From: Coriobacteriales bacterium | Lineage (GTDB): Bacteria; Actinomycetota; Coriobacteriia; Coriobacteriales; UBA8131 | NCBI GenBank assembly: GCA_031288185.1 | Contig: JAITRZ010000042.1 | Span: 16,386-80,385, forward strand | Direction of reading: 5' to 3' | Length of the DNA: 64,000 bases | Shown here: positions 28,890 through 39,350 of the stretch, piece after piece | Layout of the letters: each line of letters starts with the position of its first letter | Numbering within the stretch: the first letter of the stretch is position 1 | Notes under the pieces: generated by a model | Seen by the model: only the letters and a program-made list of their open reading frames with translations | Database searches by the model: none | What the model was told of the DNA's origin: nothing | Translations under genes and position numbers: made by a program

Positions 28890-29108
28890 TTGACTAAAGA
28901 GGACGCAATCGAAATCGAGGGCATTGTTGTTGAGCCCTTACCCAACGCGATGTTTCGGGTCGAGCTGGAAAACGGACACATTGTGCTTGCGCACGTCTCT
29001 GGTAAGATGCGTATGCATTATATCCGTATTCTTCCCGGTGATAAGGTAACTGTAGAACTTTCGCCCTATGATTTAAGCCGTGGGCGCATTACCTACAGAT
29101 ACAAGTAG
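28890..29108 (+). CDS. infA: Translation initiation factor IF-1 (TTG start)
   Basis: [66 protein letters not shown]. Confidence 0.97.
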   Translation: MTKEDAIEIEGIVVEPLPNAMFRVELENGHIVLAHVSGKMRMHYIRILPGDKVTVELSPYDLSRGRITYRYK

Positions 29109-29393
29109 CCCAACAATCTAAGGATAGGCGCGTCTTGCGCGCCCGCACAGCCCAGGGCCGCTCTGGCGTGCTCGCGGATGTAACTGTCGCCTTCGCCACT
29201 GCTGTGATAACGGGAGTGTTGTGCGCGTCACAGCTTTGTGGTTCCTGGCCCTTTCGCGTTTGGGCATGAGGATACATTGTTGGAGGATCGGGTGTACCGA
29301 GCACCTGCTTATCTGACCAACGCAACTGACGTAAAAGATAACGCCTGCGGCTGCGGCGTGCATATAAAAACCAGCAAAAGGTTAGGAACAGTC

Positions 29394-29507
29394 ATGAAAG
29401 TACGTCCGTCTGTAAAGAAGATATGTGATAAGTGTAAGATTATCCGACGCCACGGCAAGGTACTGGTGATTTGCCAGAATCCGCGCCACAAGCAGCGTCA
29501 GGGCTAG
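29394..29507 (+). CDS. rpmJ: 50S ribosomal protein L36
   Basis: [37 protein letters not shown]. Confidence 0.97.
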   Translation: MKVRPSVKKICDKCKIIRRHGKVLVICQNPRHKQRQG

Positions 29508-29522
29508 GAAGGGAGTTACGGT

Positions 29523-29891
29523 ATGGCCCGTATTGCCGGTGTTGACCTTCCTCGCGATAAGCGCGTGGAAATTGGGTTGACCTATATCTACGGCATTGGA
29601 CTGACCATCGCACAGCAGATTTTGGCGGCTACCGGCGTTAACCCAAACACCCGGGTCAAAAATCTGTCTGAAGAAGAAACAGTTAAACTTCGTGAATATA
29701 TCGACAAGAACCTGACGGTTGAGGGCGATTTGCGGCGTGAGGTGTCCACAAACGTCAAGCGTCTGATGGAAATTGGCAGCTACCGGGGCCTGCGTCATCG
29801 CCGAGGACTGCCGGTGCATGGACAAAGAACGCACACAAACGCTCGCACGCGTAAAGGCCCAAGGAAGCAGATCGGAGGCAAGAAGAAATAA
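29523..29891 (+). CDS. rpsM: 30S ribosomal protein S13
   Basis: [46 protein letters not shown]. Confidence 0.98.
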   Translation: MARIAGVDLPRDKRVEIGLTYIYGIGLTIAQQILAATGVNPNTRVKNLSEEETVKLREYIDKNLTVEGDLRREVSTNVKRLMEIGSYRGLRHRRGLPVHGQRTHTNARTRKGPRKQIGGKKK

Positions 29892-30289
29892 TGGCCGCAA
29901 AAAAGCAGGTTCGCACCCGCATCAAGCGCTCCGACCGTAAGAACATTGCCGTTGGGCAGGCGCATATTAAATCCACCTTCAACAACACCATCATCACAAT
30001 CACAGATACCAAAGGTAACACCATCGCCTGGCGAAGCGCCGGTACGGTGGGCTTTAAGGGTTCGCGTAAGTCTACCCCCTTTGCCGCTCAACTGGCAGCA
30101 GAAGCCTGCGCCAAGATAGCTACAGAACATGGCGTACGCAAGGTTTCTGTTTTTGTTAAGGGACCAGGTCCAGGACGAGAAACCGCTATCCGCACCCTGC
30201 AGCAAAACGGTCTGGAAATCGCCAGCATTCAGGATCGTACGCCTATTCCCCATAACGGCGTGCGCCAGCGTAAGCGGCGCCGAGTCTAG
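29891..30289 (+). CDS. rpsK: 30S ribosomal protein S11
   Basis: [43 protein letters not shown]. Confidence 0.98.
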   Translation: MAAKKQVRTRIKRSDRKNIAVGQAHIKSTFNNTIITITDTKGNTIAWRSAGTVGFKGSRKSTPFAAQLAAEACAKIATEHGVRKVSVFVKGPGPGRETAIRTLQQNGLEIASIQDRTPIPHNGVRQRKRRRV

Positions 30290-30737
30290 AAGCGCGTCCT
30301 AAGGGCGAAGCGATAATCTCCAGGCCGCAAGCGCGTGGGTCGCGACAAAGATGCCTGGCACAAGATGCGGCTAAAGCGACAAACCAGGAACGCGCAATGG
30401 TGAGGCTGGAAGAAAGCGGAGATTGACACAGGACAGCCGGGGCTTGTTCACTCACGGTCAGTGCCTGGACACAAAGACTCGCTCGTGTGTGCTTAAGACA
30501 GACGACCGCGCAAAGCGTATAGGCCGCTACGCGAACCGGCGCGCGATACCGCAAGCCCGTCGCCCTGGCCAAACGCATCAGGCCCAAGGTCAGTGTGCCG
30601 GCTTGACGGTGCCGGCTTGACCGCCCGTATCATAGGTGTCGCGTTGGCCCTGGCTATAGCGGTCAGCCGCACCAGCTAAACAACCTGCGGTCGGCATTGC
30701 GCCGGCCATACCAAGAGTCCTTACGAAAGGAAAGTTC

Positions 30738-31364
30738 ATGGCAAGATATACAGGAGCAGATTGCAGGCTCTGCCGTCGTGAGGGAGCCAAGCTGTTTTTG
30801 AAGGGTGATCGCTGCTACACCAATAAATGTGCTATAGAGCGTCGCGATTACCCGCCTGGAGACGCTGGCAAGAAGCGTCTGAAGGAGTCCGAATATCGCA
30901 ACCAATTGCGCGAAAAGCAAAAAACCAAGCGTATCTACGGCCTACTGGAAAAACAGTTTCGCGGCTACTATGAGCTGGCTAACCAGCAAAGTGGCGTTAC
31001 CGGTGAAAACCTGTTGCGCATCTTAGAATCACGCCTGGATAACGTGGTCTATCGTCTGGGCTTTGCCAAGTCCCGTGATGAAGCGCGTCAGCAGGTGCGC
31101 CACGGTCATATCTCTGTTAACGGCCGGCGTGTGGACATCCCGTCTTATCGTGTCAAGTCCGGCGACCTGGTGGCAGTTTTGCCTAAAGCGCGGGAAATGT
31201 TGGTTATCAAGTCCTCTCTGATTTCCAGTGAACGTACCGAAGTACCGCAGTGGCTAGAAGTTGATATTGAAAAACTGCAGGGCTCGGTGTTAGACCTTCC
31301 CACTCGCGACCAGATTGATCTGGACATTCGCGAGCAACTGATTGTCGAGTTGTACTCCAAGTAG
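30738..31364 (+). CDS. rpsD: 30S ribosomal protein S4
   Basis: [48 protein letters not shown]. Confidence 0.98.
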   Translation: MARYTGADCRLCRREGAKLFLKGDRCYTNKCAIERRDYPPGDAGKKRLKESEYRNQLREKQKTKRIYGLLEKQFRGYYELANQQSGVTGENLLRILESRLDNVVYRLGFAKSRDEARQQVRHGHISVNGRRVDIPSYRVKSGDLVAVLPKAREMLVIKSSLISSERTEVPQWLEVDIEKLQGSVLDLPTRDQIDLDIREQLIVELYSK

Positions 31365-31403
31365 GCTTGACGTAGGCGTGATCGCAACAAAGGAGAAATT
31401 TCG

Positions 31404-32357
31404 ATGACAGAGTTTATGAGACCACAGGTTACCGTAGAAGTGGCTAACGACTCACTTGCGCGTTTTATTGCCGAACCCTTAGAGCGTGGTTATGGTCAGA
31501 CCCTGGGCAACAGTCTGCGCCGGGTGTTGTTGTCCTCGCTGGATGGCGTTGCGGTAACGGCTATCAAGATTGAGGGCGTACAGCATGAGTTCTCGGTGGC
31601 TGAAGGCGTTATTGAGGACGTAACAGACATCGTTTTGAATGTTAAGGGCCTGGTGTTTAGCACGATGGACGACAACGCCCGGGAGGCCATCGCCCGTATC
31701 CATGTTGAGGGCACGACGGCTGAAACCGTGGTAACCGGTGCCGATATTGAGGTGCCGGCAGAATTTAGGCTGGTCAACCTCGACCATGTAGTGGCTACCT
31801 TGGCCCAGGGCGGCAAGCTGGAAATGACCCTACGCATCGGTGTGGGCCGTGGCTATATCTCGGCTGAGCGCAACAAACAGATTGCCGACCCTATCGGATA
31901 CATCCACGTTGACTCGCTCTTTTCGCCCGTGCGCCGTTGCACCATGAGCGTAACCGACACGCGTGTTGGCCAGCGCACCGATTACGATAGGCTCATCCTG
32001 GAAGTGGAAACAAACGGTTCAATTACGCCCACCGAGGCAGTGGTACAGGCCGCCAACATCCTCATGCAGCATACTGATGCCTTCATGGCACTGGGTGAGG
32101 TGGAAACGGTGTTGGATGCTGCGTCCATTTTTGCCCATGAGGACACCAGTTCTAACGTGGAATTGGATCGTCAGGTGGAAGAACTGGATCTCAGCGTGCG
32201 TTCTTATAACTGCCTAAAGCGTGCTGGCATCCACAGTGTGCGTCAACTGGTCGATTTTTCAGAAAACGACCTGTTGAATATCCGCAATTTTGGCGCCAAG
32301 TCTATTGAAGAAGTCAAAGACAAACTACAAACCATGGGATTGGGCCTAAAGCCCTAG
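31404..32357 (+). CDS. rpoA: DNA-directed RNA polymerase subunit alpha
   Basis: FIAEPLERGYGQTLGNSLRRVLLSSLDGVAVTAIKIEGV..NFGAKSIEEVKDKL. Confidence 0.98.
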   Translation: MTEFMRPQVTVEVANDSLARFIAEPLERGYGQTLGNSLRRVLLSSLDGVAVTAIKIEGVQHEFSVAEGVIEDVTDIVLNVKGLVFSTMDDNAREAIARIHVEGTTAETVVTGADIEVPAEFRLVNLDHVVATLAQGGKLEMTLRIGVGRGYISAERNKQIADPIGYIHVDSLFSPVRRCTMSVTDTRVGQRTDYDRLILEVETNGSITPTEAVVQAANILMQHTDAFMALGEVETVLDAASIFAHEDTSSNVELDRQVEELDLSVRSYNCLKRAGIHSVRQLVDFSENDLLNIRNFGAKSIEEVKDKLQTMGLGLKP

Positions 32358-32557
32358 CCGTCTGAGCCCTGTCCTTACCAAAGCTCGGCTTAGGATTTAA
32401 GCTAGCAGGTGGTTTTAGGCAAGTTGGTGGAGGCAGGATCGGTTTCAACGGTGATGGTTTGAGTTACCATGGCACGTACCGTAAACGCGTCTGACTGATG
32501 GTAGCAAGATCAAGGTGTGGTGCTCTCTGGGCTGCGCCGTAGATGTGGGAGAAACAA

Positions 32558-33346
32558 ATGAGACATTACAAAAAGGGTCGCAAGTTGGGCACTGACGCCA
32601 GCCATGGCGCGGCAATCAAACGCAATCTTTGCGTTAACCTGCTGGCTAACGACCGTATCAAAACCACACTGGAGCGCGCCAAGGAGATCCGCAGCGACGT
32701 TGACCGCCTGATCACCTGGGCCAAACGCGGGGATATCCATTCCCGCCGCCTGGCGATAGCCAAATTGGGCGATAAAGCGCTGGTGGGCGAGTTGTTTGCC
32801 AAGGTTGAGCAAGGTCTGTTTAAGGATCGCCCTGGCGGTTACAGCCGCATCTATAAGGTGGGCAAGCGCCGTGGCGATGATGCCGTGATTGTTATCATGG
32901 AATTGGTGCAGGAGCCAGTAAGTCGCAAATCCAAGACCGACGATGCGGCACCACCTGCCAAATCGACTTCGTCCCGGCGCAAAGCAGCTACAAAGGCAAA
33001 GACAACAAAAGCGGATACGGCAGATAAGCACACCGCGCCTACAGCCTCAGATGCGGATGCGCGCGAGGGAGAGAAAGCCGGGAAAGCTGCTGCTGACAGC
33101 GCGCTTGAAGGTGCAGCCGCCGATGCGCGCGAGGGAGAAAAAGCCGCTGGGGTCGCAGATACGGAAGGTGCGGATTCTCCTGGGAACGATCAAGGCAGTC
33201 AGGCCGCCCAAGACCGTGAAAGCAACAAATCTGTCAAATCAAATGAAACAATTCAAGCCGCTGAATCTCCATCGGACATTGCGCCTTCGCAAGCTGATGA
33301 GGATCGTGCGGGCGACGTCGTCGCCAGCCAGGATGCAAGCTCCTGA
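32558..33346 (+). CDS. rplQ: 50S ribosomal protein L17 with long low-complexity C-terminal extension
   Basis: MRHYKKGRKLGTDASHGAAIKRNLCVNLL; core ends near VIVIMELVQEP, then about 140 K/A/E/D-rich residues. Confidence 0.95.
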   Translation: MRHYKKGRKLGTDASHGAAIKRNLCVNLLANDRIKTTLERAKEIRSDVDRLITWAKRGDIHSRRLAIAKLGDKALVGELFAKVEQGLFKDRPGGYSRIYKVGKRRGDDAVIVIMELVQEPVSRKSKTDDAAPPAKSTSSRRKAATKAKTTKADTADKHTAPTASDADAREGEKAGKAAADSALEGAAADAREGEKAAGVADTEGADSPGNDQGSQAAQDRESNKSVKSNETIQAAESPSDIAPSQADEDRAGDVVASQDASS

Positions 33347-33388
33347 GCATCTCCAGCGGCAGGTGACCTGAGCGGTGGGCAAAGGTAG

Positions 33389-35167
33389 ATGGGCACAATC
33401 AACCATACAGGCCATGGTGAATGTCGGGACTTTTTGCTGGCGCACCACATACCGTCCCGACTCAACCGGCGCGACGCCAGCTTATTTGCGACGTGCGCCC
33501 AGCCTGTAAGCCAGGTTGCGGATTTTCTAGGCTGGACAAACCTCAGCAGCAAGCCACCGTTGAGCGTGGCCGAGATTACGGCTATCGCAACCGACATTCG
33601 TCGTGAAGGTCTGGAGGCAGTGGTGCTCATTGGCCAGGGCGGTTCTTCACAGGCTTCTATGACTATCACAAAACTGTACGAGGTGCGCGAAGGCGGCAGT
33701 GTGGCTTTTCGCACGATGGATTCTCTCTCTCCGGTTTTTGTCAACCATATCCTTGGTTCTTCAGATCCAGCACGCACCCTCTATATTGTTTCCAGTAAAT
33801 CCGGTTGTACCATTGAGCCGCTGGTGTTGGAGCGTGTGGCTTGGCATTATGTGACTGGCCATCTGGGTAGCCCTGGCACCGCCCGACGCTTTGTGGCAAT
33901 CACTGATCGCCTGGATAGCCGGCTTGGGCAATTGGCCACGGCCAAGAACTATCGGTATGTATTGCAGGCGCCGGGCGATGTTGGCGGGCGCTTTTCAGCC
34001 CTGTCCGTTTTTGGCCTGTTTCCCGTGGCGAGTATTGGTATTGATATTGCGCAGGCGGTCAACCACGCCGCCGCGATAGAAGATCGTTGCGGCCAGGATC
34101 AAAGCGATAATCCGGCCCTGGATCTGGCCTGCTTCATCTACAGCAACTATTGCGCTGGTCGCGACAAAATCTCTTTGGTAATGCCGCCTTCCGGCCAGGT
34201 TTTTGGCCTGTGGCTTGAGCAATTGATTGCGGAGTCATTGGGTAAGCAGGAACGCGGCATTCTGCCCAATGTAGAGGTGGATGCTTCTATTCTTAGTGTG
34301 CCGCGCGCTGACCGGTGCATTATCAGTTACGAGGTGGGTGAGCCGGAGGGCTTTGCCGAGTCGCTCCAGAACTTTGATCCCTCAATCCCAGCTCGTCACT
34401 ACTCACTCAACTCTGTGCCGGAGTTGTTTGGTCGTTTTGTGATCTGGGAATACGCCGTGGCCATGCTGGGCCTGCTGATGGGTGTCAACCCTTTCGATCA
34501 GCCCGACGTTGAGGATACAAAGAAGAGGGTAAATCTACTCCTTGGCCAACTGTCGGGCGCCGGCGGGGTCACGCACCGCTCCATAGCACCTTCAGATGCT
34601 ACGGTTGGTGACGATTATCTTCGAGTGAAACCTGTCGCCACAGAGAAGTCAGAGTATGTACAGACCCTGCAAATTAGCAGGGCTCTGCTGGCGGTCTCGG
34701 ATTTATCCCAGGACCAGGTCAGTATTGACCGCGCGCTTCGTGCCCTGTTTAAGTCGCTCAGGCCCGGCGATTACTTTTCGCTCAACGCCTTTGTGCCCTT
34801 TCGAGGTTACGGTCGACGCGAAGCCCTGGAACGCATGCGCAACCGCATTGCCAGCCGCCTGGGCGTGGCGTCCTGTCTGGAGATTGGTTCTCGCTATTTA
34901 CACTCCACCGGCCAGTTGCACAAGGGTGGACCCAATACAGGGGTATTTTTATTTATTTCAGCCGATGAGGACAACGATATTATAATACCCGACAAACACT
35001 ATTCGCTGGGAGAACTGGCCGTTATCCAGGCTCAGGGAGACTTTGCTGCCTTGGCCGCCCGAGGTCGCCGGGCCGTTTTGCTGCACCTTTCCGGCAATGG
35101 TTCTGAAACACTCTCCCACCTGGCTGACCGCTTTTGTCTGGCTGTGTCAGCGGTGCGCGCTCCCTGA
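33389..35167 (+). CDS. pgi: Glucose-6-phosphate isomerase
   Basis: IGQGGSSQASM, IVSSKSGCTIEPL, PGDVGGRFSALSVFGLFPVA, NPFDQPDVEDTKK. Confidence 0.88.
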   Translation: MGTINHTGHGECRDFLLAHHIPSRLNRRDASLFATCAQPVSQVADFLGWTNLSSKPPLSVAEITAIATDIRREGLEAVVLIGQGGSSQASMTITKLYEVREGGSVAFRTMDSLSPVFVNHILGSSDPARTLYIVSSKSGCTIEPLVLERVAWHYVTGHLGSPGTARRFVAITDRLDSRLGQLATAKNYRYVLQAPGDVGGRFSALSVFGLFPVASIGIDIAQAVNHAAAIEDRCGQDQSDNPALDLACFIYSNYCAGRDKISLVMPPSGQVFGLWLEQLIAESLGKQERGILPNVEVDASILSVPRADRCIISYEVGEPEGFAESLQNFDPSIPARHYSLNSVPELFGRFVIWEYAVAMLGLLMGVNPFDQPDVEDTKKRVNLLLGQLSGAGGVTHRSIAPSDATVGDDYLRVKPVATEKSEYVQTLQISRALLAVSDLSQDQVSIDRALRALFKSLRPGDYFSLNAFVPFRGYGRREALERMRNRIASRLGVASCLEIGSRYLHSTGQLHKGGPNTGVFLFISADEDNDIIIPDKHYSLGELAVIQAQGDFAALAARGRRAVLLHLSGNGSETLSHLADRFCLAVSAVRAP

Positions 35168-35383
35168 CCTCATGCGCGGCTACCTCAAACCGCCCCCTTG
35201 GTTTGGGGCAATTTGTTAAACTGGTGCCCTGCTTGCCGTCCGCGCCAAAGGACGCAGGCACCGTGATGCCAGCTTCTTCGGTGATGATGCCATCGTCCTC
35301 AACACGTCCGCACCAAAGGACGCAGGCACCGTGATGCCAGAGCTGGGAGATACCAGCGAGGTACGTGTCGGGAGAAAATAGAT

Positions 35384-35686
35384 ATGTATTTAAGCGAAAA
35401 TGAAGTTCGTGACATTGCCACCTACACGCGCATCAGGCTCAACAAAGATGCTGTGCGGGAAATGACCGTTTATCTCAATGAAGTGCTTGACGGTCTCAAG
35501 CCGATTACCCAGTATCAATTGGAAGGCGTAGAACCGACCTTTCATCCCATTGCCGGTTTGGTCAATGTGATGCGTGACGATGTCATACACCCTGGCTTCA
35601 GTCAGGCTGAGGCATTGGCTAACGCGCCGGATGAACAGGAAGGCCAGTTTCGTATTACGCCTATCCTTGGTGGTGAAGGCGTGTGA
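35384..35686 (+). CDS. gatC: Asp/Glu-tRNA amidotransferase subunit C
   Basis: MYLSENEVRDIATYTRIRLNKD..; precedes gatA and gatB. Confidence 0.92.
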   Translation: MYLSENEVRDIATYTRIRLNKDAVREMTVYLNEVLDGLKPITQYQLEGVEPTFHPIAGLVNVMRDDVIHPGFSQAEALANAPDEQEGQFRITPILGGEGV

Positions 35687-37491
35687 ACTTCACAGAATAT
35701 GCGGCGCTGCGCGTTGCCGATATAAGGGCTGGGCTGCTGAAGGGAGATTTTACCGCTCATGAGTTAGCCCAAGCTGCTGGCGACGCTTACCAGGTGATGG
35801 ACGGCCCGCTCCATGCTTTTTTACAGCCGACCCCTGGCCTAGCGCAAGCGCGCGCAGAGGCGCTGGATCAACGGATAGCGGGACAAAGCTGCGATGCTGC
35901 CAACCGCAGGCAGAAGGGATCAGGCACTCTGGCGCCAACGGGCCAGGCCCGCTTTACCGATACGGTTTCTACCGGCAACGCTTTTGGGGCTCACACAAAC
36001 CATTCCCTGTTGCCCAACAATGCAGACCTGCGGCTGGCTGGTGTGCCTATTGCCTTTAAGGACAATATGAATCAGCTGGGCACTCGCACTACCTGTGCTT
36101 CCCGGATGCTGGAAAATTACGAGTCGACATATACGGCCACGTGTGTGGATCGGGCGCTGGCAGCTGGCGCTCTGCCGCTGGGAAAATTGAATATGGATGA
36201 GTTTGCCTTTGGCTCATCAACCGAAAGTTCGGCCTTTGGTACTACGCAAAATCCTTGGGATCTGAGTCGTGTGCCCGGTGGTTCCAGCGGCGGCAGTGCG
36301 GCGGCGGTGGCAAGCGGTATCACAACGGTGGCGCTGGGCTCTGATACCGGCGGATCAATTCGTCAACCAGCGGCTTTTTGTGGGGTTGTGGGCTTTAAAC
36401 CAACCTACGGCGTTGTTTCGCGCTATGGAGTGGTGGCTTTTGGCTCGTCCCTGGATCAGGTGGGAGCCTTTGGGCGTTCAGTAGGCTGCGTAGCGGCCGC
36501 GACAGATGCCATCTGTGGGCGCGATGTTCGAGACTGCACATCGCAGGACAGCGCGGCCAACTTTGAGGCGGCGGCGCTTGCTGGGGTTGAGCAGGGCATC
36601 AAAGGCATGAAGATTGGTGTGGTGCGCGAATATCTGAGCCTCTCTGGCCTTGAGGCAGAGGTCATCAGAGCACTGGAAGACGCTATCGGGCACTTGGAGT
36701 GTCTGGGTGCGCATATCCAGGAAGTGGAACTACCCAACGCGCGGGCCGCCCTCAGCGCTTATTACGTCATAGGCCCCTGCGAAGCTTTTTCCAATTTATC
36801 GCGTTTTGATTCTGTACGCTATGGCTACCGCCAGTGTGGTGCTAACAATCTTAATGAGCAGTGCGAACGCAGCCGCGCCGCCGGTTTTGGCCCGGAAACC
36901 ATTCGCCGGGTCATGTTGGGCAGCTACCTGCTTTCAAGTGGTGTTTACCATACCTATTATTATCCAGCCCAGCAGGTGCGAACCTTGATAACCCAGGATT
37001 ACCAGCGCGCTTTTGCCAGCGTAGACGCACTCCTGACCCCTGTTAGCCCCCGTACCGCCTTTTCCTTTGGTGAGATTACCGACCCTACCCAGATGTACCT
37101 TTCTGACGTTTTTACCATTCCCATTAACATCGCCGGCAATGGCGGCTTGAGCCTGCCGGTTGGCCTGGGTTCTGACAGTGGATTGCCTGTGGCCGTTCAG
37201 CTGATTGGTCCGCAATTTCAAGATGAAAACATCCTGCGCGTGGCGGCGGCATTGGAAGCGCGCTATGACATTGAGCGTCTGGCACCGCTGTACCAGCGCC
37301 TGCTTGAAGCGAAAGGCGAGGACGCGTATAGGGTTGTAAACAAGCGGCAGAACGCAAACGAGCGTCAACGCGTTGATGAAAAAGGCATGCAAAGTAACAA
37401 TAATGAGCGCTGCTGTCCCGCCGGGCAACAGCACCTTGCAGCGAATAATCCAGATCCAGAAAATGAGCGGGGAAGGGCCAAGGATTCATGA
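35683..37491 (+). CDS. gatA: Asp/Glu-tRNA amidotransferase subunit A
   Basis: GVPIAFKDNM, GSSTESSAFGTTQNPWDLSRVPGGSSGGSAAAVASG, ALGSDTGGSIRQPAAFCGVVGFKPTYG. Confidence 0.97.
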   Translation: MNFTEYAALRVADIRAGLLKGDFTAHELAQAAGDAYQVMDGPLHAFLQPTPGLAQARAEALDQRIAGQSCDAANRRQKGSGTLAPTGQARFTDTVSTGNAFGAHTNHSLLPNNADLRLAGVPIAFKDNMNQLGTRTTCASRMLENYESTYTATCVDRALAAGALPLGKLNMDEFAFGSSTESSAFGTTQNPWDLSRVPGGSSGGSAAAVASGITTVALGSDTGGSIRQPAAFCGVVGFKPTYGVVSRYGVVAFGSSLDQVGAFGRSVGCVAAATDAICGRDVRDCTSQDSAANFEAAALAGVEQGIKGMKIGVVREYLSLSGLEAEVIRALEDAIGHLECLGAHIQEVELPNARAALSAYYVIGPCEAFSNLSRFDSVRYGYRQCGANNLNEQCERSRAAGFGPETIRRVMLGSYLLSSGVYHTYYYPAQQVRTLITQDYQRAFASVDALLTPVSPRTAFSFGEITDPTQMYLSDVFTIPINIAGNGGLSLPVGLGSDSGLPVAVQLIGPQFQDENILRVAAALEARYDIERLAPLYQRLLEAKGEDAYRVVNKRQNANERQRVDEKGMQSNNNERCCPAGQQHLAANNPDPENERGRAKDS

Positions 37492-39107
37492 AGGAGCTCA
37501 AAGCGGTCTTAGCAAACTGGGAAGCCGTTATTGGCCTGGAAGTACATACTGAACTAACCACCCTGCAAACCAAGATGTTCTGTTCTTGCAAAATTGAGTA
37601 CGGTGCCGCTCCCAACACACATGTGTGTCCGGTGTGTCTGGGCATGCCTGGCGCCCTGCCCCAGCCCAATAAGGCGGCTATCCAAAGCATAGTGCTGGCG
37701 GGTCTGGCCACAAACTGCCAAATCCAGCGCCGCTCAATGTTTTACCGCAAAAACTACTTTTACCCCGACATGTCCAAAAACTTCCAAACCACACAGGGGC
37801 CGGTGGCCTTTTGTATGTATGGCGGCATTGATCTGGAGGTTACCGGCGCGGCGGCCTGTGAACGTGACCAGCGACAAGGCACGCGTCCTCTGGCTTCTGG
37901 CGACGGATATGTAACCCCTATTGGCATCCAGCGTATTCATATGGAAGAAGATGCCGGCAAGATGGTACACGTGGGTGGTGAAAGCGGGCGCATCACCGGT
38001 GCCGACTATTCACTGCTTGACTATAACCGTTGCGGCACGCCGTTGATAGAGCTGGTTACCAAGCCAGATTTGCGCACGCCGGAAGAAGCCCGCCTGTTTT
38101 TGCAGGAACTGCGGCAGATATTTCTAGCACTGCGTATCTCGGACTGTTCGATGGAGCAGGGTTCACTGCGTTGTGACGGCAACATCTCGTTGCGGCGCCG
38201 TGGCAGTGAACAGCTGGGCGCAAAAACCGAGCTCAAGAACATGAATTCCTTTAAGAACCTGCATGACGGCCTGGCCTATGAGATCTGTCGTCAAGCGAAA
38301 GTTCTGGAGTCTGGTGAGCGCGTGTTGCAGGAAACACGACACTGGGAACCCTCGGCCAGGCGCACCGTAAGCATGCGCATCAAAGAAACGGCTGATGACT
38401 ACCGGCTGTTTCCTGAGCCGGATTTAGCGCCTTATGATTTAAGCGATGAATTTGTTGCCAGCGTACGCGCGATGTTGCCTGAGTTGCCCGCCGCCCGCCG
38501 CACACGCTATCTGAGTGATTATGAGTTGCCGGCAGCTGATGCTCGGTTGCTTGCTGCTGATAATGACCTGGCAGCATTCTTTGACTCCGCGCTTCTGGCG
38601 GCAAGCGCGAACACGGATGGGGATCTTTCTGCCTCAGGCTTAGGTGGAGGGAAAGGCGGCCAGGCAAAGAGCGTGCGGCTGGTAACCCTGGCAAAGCAAC
38701 TAGCCAATCTGCTTTTGAACGACACCCAGGCCTACCTAAACGTTCACAATTTTAAGCTGGTTGACACCTCCCTGACCCCAGAGCATCTTGTGCAGCTGGC
38801 CGCGTTAGTGGCTGATGGTGAGTTGTCCTCCAAACAGGGCAAGGAGGTCTTTGCTCAGACGATCAAAGAGGGAACTTCGCCGCGAGACACCGTCAATCAT
38901 CTGGGCATTAAACAGCTTTCTGATACTGATGCGCTCCAAGCTGTCGTGAACGATGTGCTGGCCAGGTTCCCCGATAAGGTGCAGCAATACCGGGCGGGCA
39001 AAACAGGGCTTCTGGGCTTTTTTGTGGGACAGGCTATGCAGGCGACCACTGGGCAGGCTAATCCCCAACTCTTAAACGAGATGTTTATGCAAACGCTGGC
39101 TGAGTGA
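37488..39107 (+). CDS. gatB: Asp/Glu-tRNA amidotransferase subunit B
   Basis: WEAVIGLEVHTELTTLQTKMFCSC, VCPVCLGMPGALP, FYPDMSKNFQTTQ, DYNRCGTPLIELVT. Confidence 0.97.
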   Translation: MKELKAVLANWEAVIGLEVHTELTTLQTKMFCSCKIEYGAAPNTHVCPVCLGMPGALPQPNKAAIQSIVLAGLATNCQIQRRSMFYRKNYFYPDMSKNFQTTQGPVAFCMYGGIDLEVTGAAACERDQRQGTRPLASGDGYVTPIGIQRIHMEEDAGKMVHVGGESGRITGADYSLLDYNRCGTPLIELVTKPDLRTPEEARLFLQELRQIFLALRISDCSMEQGSLRCDGNISLRRRGSEQLGAKTELKNMNSFKNLHDGLAYEICRQAKVLESGERVLQETRHWEPSARRTVSMRIKETADDYRLFPEPDLAPYDLSDEFVASVRAMLPELPAARRTRYLSDYELPAADARLLAADNDLAAFFDSALLAASANTDGDLSASGLGGGKGGQAKSVRLVTLAKQLANLLLNDTQAYLNVHNFKLVDTSLTPEHLVQLAALVADGELSSKQGKEVFAQTIKEGTSPRDTVNHLGIKQLSDTDALQAVVNDVLARFPDKVQQYRAGKTGLLGFFVGQAMQATTGQANPQLLNEMFMQTLAE

Positions 39108-39350
39108 GCTATGATGAGCCGCATGTGCACAAAGAATGCTCTCTGTCACACGAGCGTTCAGGCTGCGCTTTGTATGACAGCCTGTTCTACGGACAACGCA
39201 GGCTGTTGCTGGCGACAGTTATCGACGAGCAAACCTGTGGCAGCCTGTTCTACGGACAACGCAGGCTGTTACTGGCCTGGTATGCGCCGGCCTGGGCAAC
39301 CGAGCGCTAAAATACTTATATAATATAGCAATTTTAGTGAGAGGAGCATC

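Noticed and set aside
30423-30620. 65-aa ORF between rpsK and rpsD
   Set aside because: Low-complexity composition, no homology signal, overlaps a tandem repeat; more likely non-coding spacer or leader.
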